A stretch of DNA of 64,000 bases from Boswellia sacra (Eukaryota; Streptophyta; Magnoliopsida; Sapindales; Burseraceae). The stretch spans positions 1,922,001-1,986,000 of the forward strand of contig SNVD02006955.1 of assembly GCA_013180625.2 (NCBI GenBank). Reading direction: 5' to 3'. Positions 37,140-50,200 of the stretch are shown here, piece by piece. Each line of letters starts with the position of its first letter. Positions within the stretch are counted from its first letter, which is position 1. A program made the translations under genes and the position numbers. The notes beneath the pieces were generated by a model. The model had not been told where the DNA came from. It was given only the letters and a program-made list of their open reading frames with translations, and did not search any database.

Positions 37140-40106
37140 GAGGATAATTATGTTTTTTCAAAATTATAGATACTTATGTGTGTAAACTGATGGTATTATT
37201 TCGATCCAAGACACGGTTCTGAAACAACCAAGTGTTGTCATCTTCAGTTATCTGTATTCAGACATCAACAATTACTATGATCCATAATCTAGATTTGGAA
37301 ATAAAGAAAAAGTGTCCGTGTAACACGATCAAAGGAAAAAAAAAAAATGATATCTTATCTTGAAGTGGCAACAAATAAAGAAAAATATTGAATGATGGTG
37401 CAGTTCTCAAAAAAAAGAGAAAAAACTGCGTCACCCTCCCCCACTTGTGCTTGGTAAGTGAATGATGGTGGACCGCGCGCAATTGGTGCTGCAGGTATCC
37501 CAAATCCCAATCCCATCGATCTCAGTATAGATATTCTCTACAACAATAAATGACCTTTTCTAAATACAACAAACTCCCTCCCAAAACTCCCCTTTTAATT
37601 TGTATCCAATCCAATTATGGATTCTTATGACTTCTCCTCGTGATAATGTCCAACGTTTCTCACTTCTTCAAGTTGCTTTTTTGGTCATCCCTATTTAGTA
37701 ACCAAATTCACATCAGTCAACCAATTCACCACCGCATCCGCAAGCTCTAATAGCACAATAGCTACCTGCAGGCTCTTCTCAGTCTCGTTTTTTATTGTAA
37801 TAAAGAAATGAACATAGAGATGACGAATCTGAAGAGACGTTAGATTAACAGTTCGTGTGTAGCATTTACATGGTTGTAGCAGTTGAATTGATAAAAATAT
37901 GGGGCCATGTAGAGAAATTATATAGAGAAAATCGAGGCTCTTGAGTGTCCAGTTGCCACTAAGATATATTAAATTTATTATTAGTTGATCCGTTACGCAC
38001 TTTATTAGGGTCACGACAATGTGATTAATGATGGCTTTCGGAAATTGGAAAAGGCCTTGACCTGTGCAATTGGCTTTTAAGTATATTATCCTTTTCAATT
38101 AACAGCAATATTTTTAAAACTATTTTTGATACGACTTTTGAGTTTCCATGAACTGATGATGAGAACGAGGGGAGGGCTGGCCAGAAACAGCTATTTGCAT
38201 GTAGCAAAAGCATCATGGATCGGTTAGAACAATGCCCACTTGAATAAACAATATATTTCCGTGACTGATGTTGCAATGCTTTTGATTTTGATTCCTGGTT
38301 TCGCAGTAATCAAATCAAATCAAGGGCTCACTACTTAAAAATAAAGTAAGATAACATTAATAAGAGCAAAAGAAATCAAATTTATCATCATTTCCATCAC
38401 ATCATTACAGGATTCATTCTTCTTCTCTGAATGCAGCTGATGCTGCCGTTTTAAATCTACATCCCTTCGTCCTAACTTGAAAGCTAAAGAAAATAAGGTT
38501 GGAAAATAGCCTCTAAATGAAATAAGAAAATTAACTAAAAGAGAAAAAATTGTATACGAATATATATAAAAGTTGTTTTACTATGAATAAAATACGAAAC
38601 CTACCATCTGTGAACTTTTATTAAAATTAAAATTTAAAAAAATATATTGGGAATATTGGATAATCAAATAAGTCAAAGCATTTAAAGTCAACTTTTAAAC
38701 AAGTTTAATAAATGAGAACCTTTGGATCAAAATCTAGTCAACCTTTGACCAGATCAAAAGGTGTTATAAATATCTCCAGATGCTGAACCTTCGGCCTAGC
38801 GTGCTTGAATTCAATAATTAATTACAAGAAGATAATTAAAAGAACTGCACAATTCCAAGTGGCGTTGAAACAATAACTCAGTAGTGGAGAAATTCTACAA
38901 TAATTCAATAAATGAAACAAAACTAGTTTTCGCTTTGAAAAAAAAAGAGTTAGTATTAGTATATATGTTAACAGCCCTAAATAATAAATTATTAATCACA
39001 ATAACAAACCATACTTTAGAGATGACAATAATAAATAAATAAAATATTTATAGAAAATAATATAATTAATTGCTCTCAATCTAATTTTGAATTATAAATT
39101 TATAAATAGATCAAAAGATCTAAAATTTTGTTCTTACATAAGTCATCCACCTCGCTTTAATCTAAAATAAAAAAAACAGAATAATAAAACACATTAGAAG
39201 AATTTGCGGACAAATAATAAAACAATTTTTAATTGATGATTTCCATTTGTACCATAAGGAATAAGGAAATTATTTAACCAAAAAAATTATAGGAGACATT
39301 AAATTATGGTGATGACCGTGATGTCGATTCATATATATCATAAAGAGTCAATTTATTGATTAAAGTCACCCATGGATGGTTCATAGTTTATCATGGAACC
39401 AATAAAATAAAACAAATCATTAAAAATATATATGATATTTTAAGCTATTAAAAAATTATCGTTATTTCAACTTTTGAATAAGATGATTATATAAATTGAG
39501 TATATGTAAAAGCTTTGATTAAAATAACGTTTATAATTTTACTGCTAAAAGTAAATTATGTATTACACAAAATAATTTATTAATGATTAATTTTAGATAG
39601 TAGAATGTTTTGAGCAGGAATCGTCGATTTAGAACAACAGCGATCTTGCAGCAATAGAAAAAGTGAAAAAAACTAACCTCAACGAGTCAATTACTAATAT
39701 GAGAAATTTAATAAAAACTAAAGTGAATAAAAAATTTAATAGATCATTTCTTTCCATAATATATTTGAAGCTTTTTAGATGTATTTTTCAGTGATAAAAT
39801 TTTCAATTAATCACTTTTTCACAGTGACTTTTGCTGTACATTTTATTTACTTAAGTATTAATACACCTAAAATAATTCATTTAATTGATGATTTAGAAAA
39901 AAGAAAAAGTGGATCATATTTTTTATGGAGTTAATTTTTTTTATTTTACAGAACATTTATTTTATTTGTGTATGATTATTTGTGTGATTTTAGAATTAAT
40001 TCTAATGTAGGTTTAAGTTTTTGATATTTTTGTTGAGTTATTTAGAATATTACGTGTTGTGTGAATTGTAAGTTATCTTTAATATCAAAAACTTTGTTAT
40101 AAATAT
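37140..40106. other. AT-rich intergenic DNA
   Basis: No gene was supported. A 135-codon open frame on the minus strand at 37691-38098 has no recognisable domain and ordinary AT-rich composition; I treat it as chance. Nothing else was recognised. Confidence 0.45.
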
Positions 40107-40276
40107 TTTTTTTTTGGTAACCGAGGTGTTCGAACCAGCTTACGCGTATCACAACTAATCCTCAAGAAAGACTAGTGCGACCACAACCCACTGTCACGAT
40201 CTCCCGCTTACCTCATGTGGACTTCTCTATTGACCTTACCAACTCTCTCTTGAGTCACTCTTTTGTAGATTTTTTA
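40107..40276 (-). mobile_element. SINE-like retroposon (170 bp)
   Basis: On the minus strand this 170-bp unit ends in GGTTCGAACACCTCGGTTAC and a poly-A tail, seen as a T run at about 40107-40115 on the plus strand. It is flanked by perfect 10-bp direct repeats TTATAAATAT (40097-40106 and 40277-40286). The A tail plus target duplication fits SINE insertion by LINE machinery. GGTTCGAAC resembles a tRNA B box, but it lies close to the 3' end, so the tRNA origin of the head is not clear. Confidence 0.65.
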
Positions 40277-40749
40277 TTATAAATATGTTATATATAAAGA
40301 TACAAATTATTATATTTTTTGTGCATAGCTAACTAAAGGTAATTAGGACATTGTAATTGAATAAATATCATAAATATGCATTATTTTTTTTAAAGTGAGA
40401 TTGGTCGTGAATTTATTTGTACTTGAATCAATGTTTTGATATCCAACTCCGGGAACCCAATTCCAGTACCCGAGAACGCAAACTTAAACTTGATCTGTTA
40501 AAAGATTTAGCAGTTCTCTGATGCTATCAGAATGCTGTACTTAAAAACAGTTAAGGGACATGGTATTTGCCCTTTGTTGACTCAGCAAACAGTATATAAA
40601 TGTTTACAAATCGCGGTGTTTCAGTGCATTTCCAAAGAGGCTATGCCATACAACTTTTCATATAAAACCAGATCTAGATAACTACCGAGGAAGTTAAAAG
40701 GGGAAAGATTCATGTTATTGATGTAACCAATTAGAAGAGCAGCTGAACA

Positions 40750-43451
40750 TCATGGAAGACGGAGAAGCCCGTTCACAGCTGTGTCGAGAGTGTCTACATT
40801 TCTCCTCAGGATTTTTCTTTACAAGCATTAAGGAAACAAAATGCCAGAATGCCAACATAAGCCAAGATGGTATACTACTAATATTTAAAGATCTAGAGAA
40901 AAACCCAGTTACAGGTTTATTCCCACTCTTTCTGAACAACCAATGCAGAGCATCCAGCTGCTCCACGCTTAAGGGGAGAGTAGGATGAGTCCATGGGTCC
41001 TTCATTGGCAGCTTAACTGTGTAGGGAAAAAGCTAACCAATTTAAAGCATCAATAAAACAACCAGGATGAAGGATACAGTTGTCTAGCTAGATTGTCGAT
41101 GCCTTTCATTTCCTCGTTTAATCTGCAAATGCAAACGGGTGAGTCCAGATTCAACATGCAAAAATTATTCTTAGAGGTAAGCATGTGTGTGATTGGTGTG
41201 GTATAATTTCCCATCCAAGCTAGCAATAGAAACCATGGCAATGGCCTGACACCCTAGTTATGCTAAGAATCCTAGTTTCAGTCTGAGTGTTAAATGCCAG
41301 CAGATTTCTTTACTAAAATAGGGTGTATACTGTTTTCTTTCCTGCAACAGGGTGTCATGCAGTTTTCTTTTCTAAAACAGAGTGTTACGTGGCCTTTGCA
41401 TTCTTACGGAAAGGAGAACTTTACAAGACAGTTTCTCACTGAGATGGCAAAAGGTAGTTCAAGACTTTTTGTAGATGCTTTATAAAAAATATAAAGAAAA
41501 ATTTCAATATCCCCAATTGTATTTTTTTATACGTTAACGTGCAGTCTTTATAGGATGATAAAATATTCAAATTATTTGTCGTCGTTGTTTTTGGGAAATA
41601 AATTATCTAGTCGTGCTGGGAATTGTTTTTCATGGTTCATGACACAGATACAAACAGTTGCTTTCCCATCATCAATCCCTCCGAGGGCAGAGATTCATGG
41701 CAAACCCAACTTCATAGTGGGAGTCAAAATCCTTCCCCATCCAATGTCTCATCTCCATGACCACGACCATCACGTGAGGAAAGTATACTGGCAATTATTT
41801 AATAGTCTGCTATTTTCATTGACAAGTGAAGAGAAAATCAGACAAAAGAGCAAGTTGCAAGCTAGAGGGCCGCTACTAACTGAGGGTTAAAGGGAATCTG
41901 CATCTGTGGCAGAATCAAAGAAAGCGATCTTGCCTAAAATCAATCCCAATCTAAATAAAGTAAAGTACTCAGAATGAGCCATACAAATCCTCCGTACAAC
42001 AGGTTACATTTAGATCTAAATTTCAGACCTATAATTGATATGAGAGAAAAACCCTGTTATACAACTTCACATCTTACAAGTCACCTATTCATTTCAGCTT
42101 TTCCTTCTTTTTTTTTTTTTTTTTTTTTTTTAACTTTCTGAATCAATTTCAGTTATATTTCCAACATTTTTCAAATGTAAGAAGTAGTTTTCCCCCACAC
42201 TTATTAATCTAAAGACTTAAAAAGTAGGGAATAGAAAGACACCTGAGACATGAATTTATATATCGATTTCCCTTTGTTGCTGCATCAAGCACTGCAGAGC
42301 AAGAGATGACAAAAAGGGTGATATCGATATCAGAAGATCAAAAAGATAATCCAACAAGCAATTGGCTTATATAATCAATAGCAAGAGATCCCCTGATGCT
42401 TTCCAATGACCCAAAATGATTTGCACAAAAGCATGAAGTAAGCAACACTAAAGTAATTCCCCAAGATGCTGGCGAGTTAAGCTTGTCAGCGCTTGAGAAA
42501 ATGAATGGATGGCCTCACAACACTAAATTAGAGGATAGAAAGAAGATTTTCAGAATCGTCCGCACCACATCGAGAAAAACATCTCGATAAAATCCATTAT
42601 AAAATGAGAGCATAGGATGTGTTTCAAACACCAATCATATTCTTCAAACTAGACAACAATAGTTTTAACTAACCATGGTGATGAGGCTTTTATCATATGA
42701 AAATAATAAATGTTACGGCATTATGAATTCAACATAAGCAATCCGTTTACCAGATTCCTGAAGTCGGCCTGCAGCATCACTAAAGCATTGCATATGATCA
42801 GCTGAGGTACTCGTAACCTACAATCATCACATTCCTCTATCAGATAAATCACTTATAACACTCCTACATTTCAAGCTTTCCCCCAAATAAATAAATAAAA
42901 ATTATCCAGCTGATATAAAACCTTTAAGTAGTTTGAAAACATTTAGATATAATTTTTATTTTCTTTCATTTCCTCTACAGTTTTCTCATCGAAAAAAGAG
43001 AGCCTATATGATCTCCAGCAGTTTGGATTACATTCAATCATTATTAATTCCAATAATACTCAAAATTTTCAAGACGCATCGCATCGCCAATTTTAGGGAT
43101 TAACCAGAAATTCTTAAATAAATTAAGAGGTAAAATTTATTCTTCTTCTTCTTCTTTTTTTTTTTTTTAAGGAAGATAAATAAATCAATAAAAGAAAAGC
43201 TAAGTTACCTCAGAAAGAGCCAAGCGGAGAGAAGCAAAGAGAGTAGAGAAGCTATGAGCGATGGCAATGGAGTCTCTTTCAACCACTTGGAGTGCTTTCA
43301 CGATGTCCTTCTGGTGGATGTGTGGTTTCGATTCGCAGCCGTCAACTCCATCAGAATCCATTGGTGTGTCGGGACACGTGGACGGAGGATCCATATCTGG
43401 TTCCAAGATCGGAGCTTCCGAGTTCTGAGGTTGTTGCTGCTGCGTCTCCAT
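40750..43451 (-). CDS. BORCS6-like small helical protein, 5 exons, 156 aa
   Basis: Exons on the minus strand are 43451-43209, 42817-42751, 42291-42243, 41122-41078 and 40816-40750; phases join to 156 aa. After a Pro/Gln-rich, disordered N-terminus (about 1-47) the protein is almost all helical. It contains KDIVKALQVVERDSIAIAHS, FSTLFASLRLALSE, DHMQCFSDAAGRLQES, KGNRYINSCLRLNEEMKGID, and a heptad-like tail LKILRRNVDTLDTAVNGLL. The pattern resembles the C-terminal helix domain of BORC subunit 6 (lyspersin), part of a complex that positions lysosomes in animals. In plants the role is unknown to me, so this assignment is moderate. The last exon was chosen because it restores frame and a conserved-looking tail, although its acceptor (TAAAG) is weak. 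The start is the first ATG, just after the likely leader. Confidence 0.72.
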
Positions 43452-43559
43452 TTCGCGCGAATTCTGAGTCAACTCACTTCTCGATTTGTGTTTTATTTGA
43501 TTGGTTTCCCTAAGAAATTATAATATGGCCCAGAGCAACAAGTGATTTTTATTTTATTT

Positions 43560-44070
43560 TATTTTCCAATTAAAAAGGTAATATTTTTTATTGAGTTAAA
43601 ACTTCTAATATTTTACCTAAAATTACAAATTTCATAGTAGATTGTTAAACAAAAAACAAAATCATCAATTCATCTCAACCCATGTATAAAATGTAGCATA
43701 AAGCAAGAAACAAAAAAATTTTATACGTGAGAGACCTGAAAACCAATAATTTTTATTGAGTTAAAACTTCTATTCTTTTGACAAAAGCACTAGAATACTG
43801 ATTTTTTTTTTTTTTTTAAATCAAGAATTCTTATTAACTTATACATAACACATAATTAATGAACATTTATTGGCATTTATGGAAATCTTTCCGCACTTAC
43901 AATGAGATTTTTTTTTTTTAAATTGAGTCAAAACTCCCACAATTTGGTTCACTAATAACTACATATTTGATGTTAGAATATTGAGTTCAAAAAACGACGA
44001 AGCATTATTGTCATCTCAAACATAAAATACCGTGTAAGGTAAGAAATGAAATTTTATATTATATAAAAAA
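43560..44070. repeat. Copies of a dispersed repeat family
   Basis: Segments at about 43575-43740 and 43911-44060 share GAGTTAAAACT, a TTAGAATATTGA-like core and a GTCATCTCAA..CATAAAATA tail ending near AAGAAATGAAATTTT. Further copies follow the foldback element at about 45170-45320 and, shorter, 45571-45640. The family was not identified; no coding content was seen. Confidence 0.5.
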
Positions 44071-45120
44071 AGAAAAATTAAAAAAATAGACATAATTAGA
44101 GGTCTGTAGTGAAATTTAAACACATCATATAAAATTTTCATTTCATAAACACTTTACTCACAAAATGACCATAAATACCCCTATGTATTCAATTTATTTC
44201 TAAAGCCTTATCTTCCTTTTCCCGAAACCACTCGACTCTTCATTTTTTCGATACCCCTCGACTACACTCGAAACGTAAACCGAGATAAGTATCCTTTAAG
44301 GATAGAAGCAAGATGACGCAGAATGATTTATTGGCTTCTTTTATGTTTTATGTTTCGTTAGATTTTGGTTAGTTTTTATGAAATTTGAAATAAGGATTTG
44401 AGTTTCCGCCGGATTTGTGAATAAAAGTGTTTTTAGGGATAAATCTAATGTTATTATATGATTTTTGTGATTTAATGTGTATAAAAACTGTGAAAACCGA
44501 CGGGTTTGGTCGCGAGGTAGACGATGGTCGAGTGTCTGATATCCCTATCCCGTCCTGTCCTTTCAATTCTTCTTGTTTTTAAAGTTTGGCATGTACTGCA
44601 ATTTCTTCTTGGCAAAAGGCTGAGTTGCTAACATTGTTTTAGATTACTGCTAATATATGGTACACTCGACTATCGTCTATCTTGCGACCAAGCTCGTCGG
44701 TTTCCACAGTTTTTATACACATCAAACTACAAAAATCACATAATAATACTAGATTTATCCCTAAAAACACATAATAAGTTCACAAGTCCGACGAAAACTC
44801 AAATCTCTAATTCAAATTCCCTAAAAACTAACCCAAATCTAACGAAACAGAAAACAACAAAATAAATCACTATGCGTCGTCTTGCTTCTATCCTCAGAGG
44901 ATGCTCGTCTCGATTTGTGTTTCGAGTGTAGTCGAGGGGTTTCAAAAATGAAGAGTCGAGGGGTTTCGGAAAGAGAGAAATAAAGCTTTAGGAATAAATT
45001 GAATACATAAGGGTATTTTAGTCTTTCTGTTCAAAAAGTGTCTATGGCATGAAAAATTTCAAGATGTGTCTAAATTTTACTAAGGGCCCTTAATTGTGTC
45101 AATTTTTTCAATTTTCTCTT
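44071..45120. mobile_element. Foldback element with ~450-bp inverted arms
   Basis: The left arm (about 44071-44540) and the reverse complement of the right arm (about 44650-45120) align nearly end to end. Shared segments include CCCCTCGACTACACTCGAAAC, cut here as CCCCTCGACTACACTCG, also GGATAGAAGCAAGA, TAGGGATAAATCTA, TGTGTATAAAAACTGTG and GTATTCAATTTAT. The spacer is about 110 bp. Long inverted arms with no coding frame suggest a foldback or non-autonomous Mutator-like element. The target duplication is not clear in the A/T-rich flanks. A transcript across it would form a long hairpin. Confidence 0.8.
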
Positions 45121-47192
45121 AAAAATAAGGAAATAAGCGAAAAGATTTTGGCAGGTCGGATACTTTTTCGCACTTGAAATAAGATTTTTTTTTTTTTAGT
45201 TAAAGCTTCTACTAAGTCATCGAAAACTAAAAATTCGTCATTAGAATATTTAACTATAAAAAATATCTTGTCATCCCATAAATAAAAAATAGTTTAAGGC
45301 AAATTTTAAAATTTTTTTAGCATGTGGGGATTTTTTTTAAAACACTGTAATAAAAAAATGTATCGGACTAGAAAATCATAGGGCATTAAAAGATTTTATT
45401 ATTCTTACAATCTCTAATTAACAACGTACCTTTTCCAAATTTTAATATTAATCATATATCTTTAAATTATTTTTAAAAATAAAAATATAAAATCCACGAA
45501 TGAATAGAGCTTGATTATTTCATAAAAAAATTAAAAATACAGGATTAGATTATTGAATTAAAAAAGTCAAGAATTATTGTCGAGACGTACCAAAAATATG
45601 TTGAAGGTAAGAAATGAAAAGTTTAGAGGATTTTTTTGCCGTTACCTTGGTGGCATTAAGTCAAACATAATGAACCTAAATGACATTAACTTAAAGATAA
45701 AATCAATTAAGCATGACTCTATATCTTTCTTTTCGAAATTGTCAAACGAAAAGCCATGAGATACACCTATATATTAAGGTAAAGCTATATCAAAAATTTA
45801 TTTATAACTATTTTTTATATAACCTGAGTTGATAAATTATCATTGAATTTATAAAAAATAAAAATAAATAAAAAATATTAAATTAAATAATATTATAATT
45901 ACTCATTCATTAATATTTAATTAATTTAAATTATATAAAATCTTAATTATGAATAAATGTCTAATATTATTCTAGTTAACAATGACTAATTAAAACTTGA
46001 TGTCATTTTTATGAAACAAATAATTAATAACGATAGAAGAATTAAGAAACGTAAAAAACTCGTAAATATGGTGAGCCGGTTAGTTTGTCTGGTAGTTGTT
46101 ACTTGTTACTAGTTCAAATCTTAAAAAAAAAAGAAAAAAAAAACGAAAAAGTTAAAAAGGAGAAACAAAATCTAAAGGCGGGAACCCCACTCCAAAATTG
46201 GTGGGGTGGGCCCAAAACTTAAAATACAAAATTAAACAGAAAAAAAAAAACACTTTCTGTTATCTCAAAAATTAATAACACAGCGCAACACAAAAACAAA
46301 AAAAATAAACAAAGCCTTCACCTTCACGCACGCACGTCCATTGCTCACTCCCATTCTCACTCCCAACAACAAAACATTTCCATTTTTTATTTGTTTTTTA
46401 AATTCTGGCCTTATCGTGGTATTAAGAAATAAAAACAATTTCCGTTTCGAACCGAATCGAATTTATTTTAAAGCACTTTATCGATAAGTGTCTGAAGAGG
46501 ATTCCATTTCTTCGATCTCGAATCGAGTCGGTTCTCGGCTTTTGCAAGATCGGTGACGCAGCGCATCTAGTGCTATCGTCTCTCAGGTTCCTACAGGCAA
46601 CCACATTTTTGTTCTAGCTATTGTTTTAGGCTCAAAGTTAGGGTTTTCTGCGGATCTGGTGGTGGAATGTTTTGAATTTTTGGTTCAGTTTCTTGAATGA
46701 TGTGTTTGAATCTGTAATGTAGGTTGTGAATTTCGTAGATTAGAAGATGAAGTTGGAGTTTTTTGGGGGCTTTTGTTTTCTTTTCCTTGAATTTTGCTTT
46801 ATTTAGTAGTTGAGAAGATTTGATTTATGCTTTATGCTGGATTTTCTTTTCCTGGCGCTGAAATTGAAAATTCGGCTTAGCTGAGCTAAATATTTGTGTT
46901 TGATGTTGTCTGTTGAAAGTTTGAGGAAGTTTAAGAAAAGAGAAGAACATGCATGGTTTGTCATCTCTTTTTATTGGATAATTCTTTTTTTTATTTGCAT
47001 TAAATTGATGCACCTGGGAGGCTGGCTTCCCGTGCTCTTTTTTGGTTTTTTAATTTTTTTAATGTTAAGCCTGTGTTACTAGATTTCGTTCTCAATCATG
47101 TGAATGGACTGTTATTGATAAATTTGTGGTTCTTGCAGCACCGTGTCCATAGTTAATTTTGGAAACAAACATTTCAAGAAACATTCATCCTC
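45121..47192. other. Intergenic DNA and 5' leader of the kinesin gene
   Basis: The left part holds further copies of the dispersed repeat and AT-rich DNA. From about 46.3 kb on, composition changes and the kinesin leader probably starts. A leader intron is likely from about 46590 to 47138, ending tcttgcag. No other gene was seen. Confidence 0.45.
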
Positions 47193-47219
47193 ATGAACAT
47201 TCAGTTAGAATGGAACTGA
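47193..47219 (+). CDS. Short uORF overlapping the kinesin start codon
   Basis: An ATG at 47193 opens an 8-codon frame (M-N-I-Q-L-E-W-N) that stops at 47217-47219, overlapping the kinesin ATG at 47210 in another frame. Scanning ribosomes would have to bypass it or re-initiate. Translation is inferred, not shown. Confidence 0.45.
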   Translation: MNIQLEWN

Positions 47220-50200
47220 GGCAAAATGGTGCTTTTGACAACTCAAATGGATCTCAAGGGGAAAATCTTGAACATATAGGATCTCATGAGAGCATGGCTG
47301 AAGGTAAGAAAGTTATACTCTCTGTGTTCACTCACATATATATATGTGTCTTTGCACATGTGCACACTTGTCTACCTTCTTCCATTCGCTTTAGGAAAAC
47401 CTTTGAGCTTTGACTTAATGCAGGTAACCAGCTAGCGACTCTAATTGAGTGGTTAAATGGTATGATTCCTCGTTTATGTTTGCCATTGGAGGCTTCGGAG
47501 GAGACATTGAGATCATGCTTGATTAATGGATCACTACTCTGTCGTATCTTGAACAAACTATGTCCTGATTTAATTGAAATGGTTGGTTTGATTTTATGTT
47601 GAAGTTTTGTATTATTCTGTATTAACTGAATTCTCTTTAAGGTTTCATCGCACTAATCTGAAGTTGAAGTTTCGTTCTCAAAGTTTTTTTCCCCGTACTT
47701 AAATTTGCATTCGCTCTTTCTTTATTTTATTTATGTTTCTTATAGGGGACAAGTTCTGAGCCAGGTCCTGAAAATGTCAAGAGGTTTCTGGCAGCTGTGG
47801 ATGAGTTGGGTTTGCCCAGTTTTGACCCGTCAGACCTAGAGCAGGTACCTGAAAGGTTTTTAATGTATAGAATTCTGGTGTAAATAGCATTTCAATGTGC
47901 ATAGTAGCAGTTACTAGAGTTGGAGTGATTGAATTTGAATAGCATGATGCGCCAACTTGATTGTGGGGTGTGTTTGGTTTAGTCGTAAACCAAGACAAAG
48001 GTAGTTCTGGGTTGATTCCTTGGCATATTTATTGGCTGAGACATGATCTTTATACTTCTTTGATCATGCACATTCATATTGAAGAGATTCCTTAATACAT
48101 TACATCTTCGTAGGACACCTTCTTAACTGTTTGGTGTGTCATTTCAGTAGATTGTAGGTTTTGGTAAAAACCTGCAATTCCAAGCGAGTCTCAACCTGAT
48201 TGGTTAGAGGTTTGAAGGTAAATTTTTGTTTTGGGTGGGTTTGTTTGTAGGATGATGGAACCAGCTCTTGGGTTTCTATGGATTGACAAAGTTGATGTGC
48301 ACTTCTATTTGGTTAAAAAATTAAGCTTTGGGTCATAAAGTCCTTTATTATCTCTTCTTCTGTTGTGACTCTTGATTCCCTTCATGCTCATTTCACTTGA
48401 TTATTGATATATCATGCAGGGAAATATGAAGCCGGTTTTTCAGTGCCTTATAACACTTCGAGCAAGTTTTAGTTCTTATGACGAGGAAGACAGTGTTCCA
48501 AATCATTCGAGAAAAAGATGGAGTGTGTCGAGGATAGATCCTTTAGAGGGAACTGATCAGTTTGAAGGGCATAAAGAACCAATGGGAAAATGCTCCTCCA
48601 TGGATAGAGAAGAGAGCCGATTGAATTCTTTAGATGGAAAATCCAGTAATGGTTCGTGTGGCCCTCTTGTGGAAGGTATTTTGTTGCTTTTTAAATGATG
48701 GAATAAGTCAACTCAGATGAAATGGATATAAATTTTCTTCTGGCGCCATATTGAAATTATTTGCTAGTTTATTACACCTGATATTTGACATAGGGAGTAG
48801 GCAATGTTTGTGGTAGAAAATGGAGGACCTGATATTATTTAGTTTCCCAAATTTGTTATGTTACAGTTTTGAGCAAGCAATAGTCATGACATTGCTTATG
48901 ATTTGAAATTTTTTTTTCTATATTATAATTTTCTTGTAGAGTTGCCTGCTTTAGTTCGTGGTTTTACTCAGAAGTTTGACGTGCTCGCTGATGTTTCTAA
49001 TATTAAAATTTCGGAACTTACAGATGCAAGCAGTTTAGATGTAAGATCCTGAACTCCTTGTGTCCATGAATTTTTATTGTGGACCATCATATGTCATAAA
49101 ATTTTAGGTTTTCTACATATAAGTTGAAGTCTAATGTGTTTTGGTGCTTGTTTGTGATTTCTTTACACAGAATGTCTCGACTAAATCACTGTTCACTGTT
49201 GTGAATAGAATTTTGGATGAACGCATTGAAAGAAAGAATGGGCATATATCTCAGGTATGGCAATGACATCTAAAGTGTGCTTGAATTTTACATATCTTTA
49301 TTATTTCTAGAGCAAATGCTGTTTTGCATCTTTAATTAGTAATGTTCCTCTCCCTCTATCTCTGTATTATCGTTTCAGCAAGTGGCATGTCTGTTGAGAG
49401 AAGTTGTGCAACTGATTGAAAGGCGAACTGCAATTCAAGCACAGAATTTAAAAGATGTAAAATGCTTGAAGGAATTTTTCTTAAATCAAATTTTATTGCA
49501 AACTGCTCATGAATAATATATGTTTATATTGGTGCATCGTTACAGCAAAATACTTTTTATAGGGAACTTGAGGAGAAGTACCAATCAAGAATAAAAGTGC
49601 TTGAGACCCTAGCGATGGGGACCACTGAAGAGAATAAGGTATTTACTTAGTTTGGGGTGTTTGCCTTAACTTTCTTTTTCCCCCTTAATTTATTCACTCA
49701 TTTTGACTGTGTCCTGTTTTTTGTAACTTCATATAGGTTGTTGCAGACCAACTGGAGCAACTAAAGGTGCGATCCCATTTTAGTCTCTTATTCACTAGAC
49801 TGCTGATCTTGAATAACTGTGAAGGTGAATATGTGTTTTGCCATTATGTCTCACTCGGTAATTTGTGGAGAACCACATAATTTATGAAATTAAGTAAAAA
49901 ATGATAGAAGTGTAGAATCAACAAAAATTTCAATAGATGTTATACCTGTTTCTTTCACTGATTTGCTAGGAGCCTATTTAGATGAAATAATGTATCCTTC
50001 GGTTATCTTGCCTGAGCATTTGTATTATGGTGATCATACTATGTATTATTTAAGCCAAATCATTTCATTGTCTCTTGTTAGCAGATTGAAAAAACCAAAA
50101 TAGAGGAGAAGGAAAAGCTTGAAGAGCAGAGTCTGCTTAAATTGAAAAAAGAGAAGGATAATAGTAATATCGAGATTTCTACACTAAAAAAAGAATTAGA

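Noticed and set aside
37691..38098. 135-codon open frame on the minus strand
   Set aside because: No domain, transit or repeat pattern could be seen, composition is that of AT-rich intergenic DNA, and no exon context was found.
40125..40145. Possible tRNA gene because of the TTCGAACC motif
   Set aside because: No acceptor, D or anticodon stem could be built; the motif belongs to the SINE-like unit.
40715..41016. Alternative last exon of the BORCS6-like gene behind a strong acceptor (TACACAG)
   Set aside because: Joined to the previous exon it gives Leu and then an immediate stop; the weaker acceptor at 40817 gives a frame with the expected helical tail.
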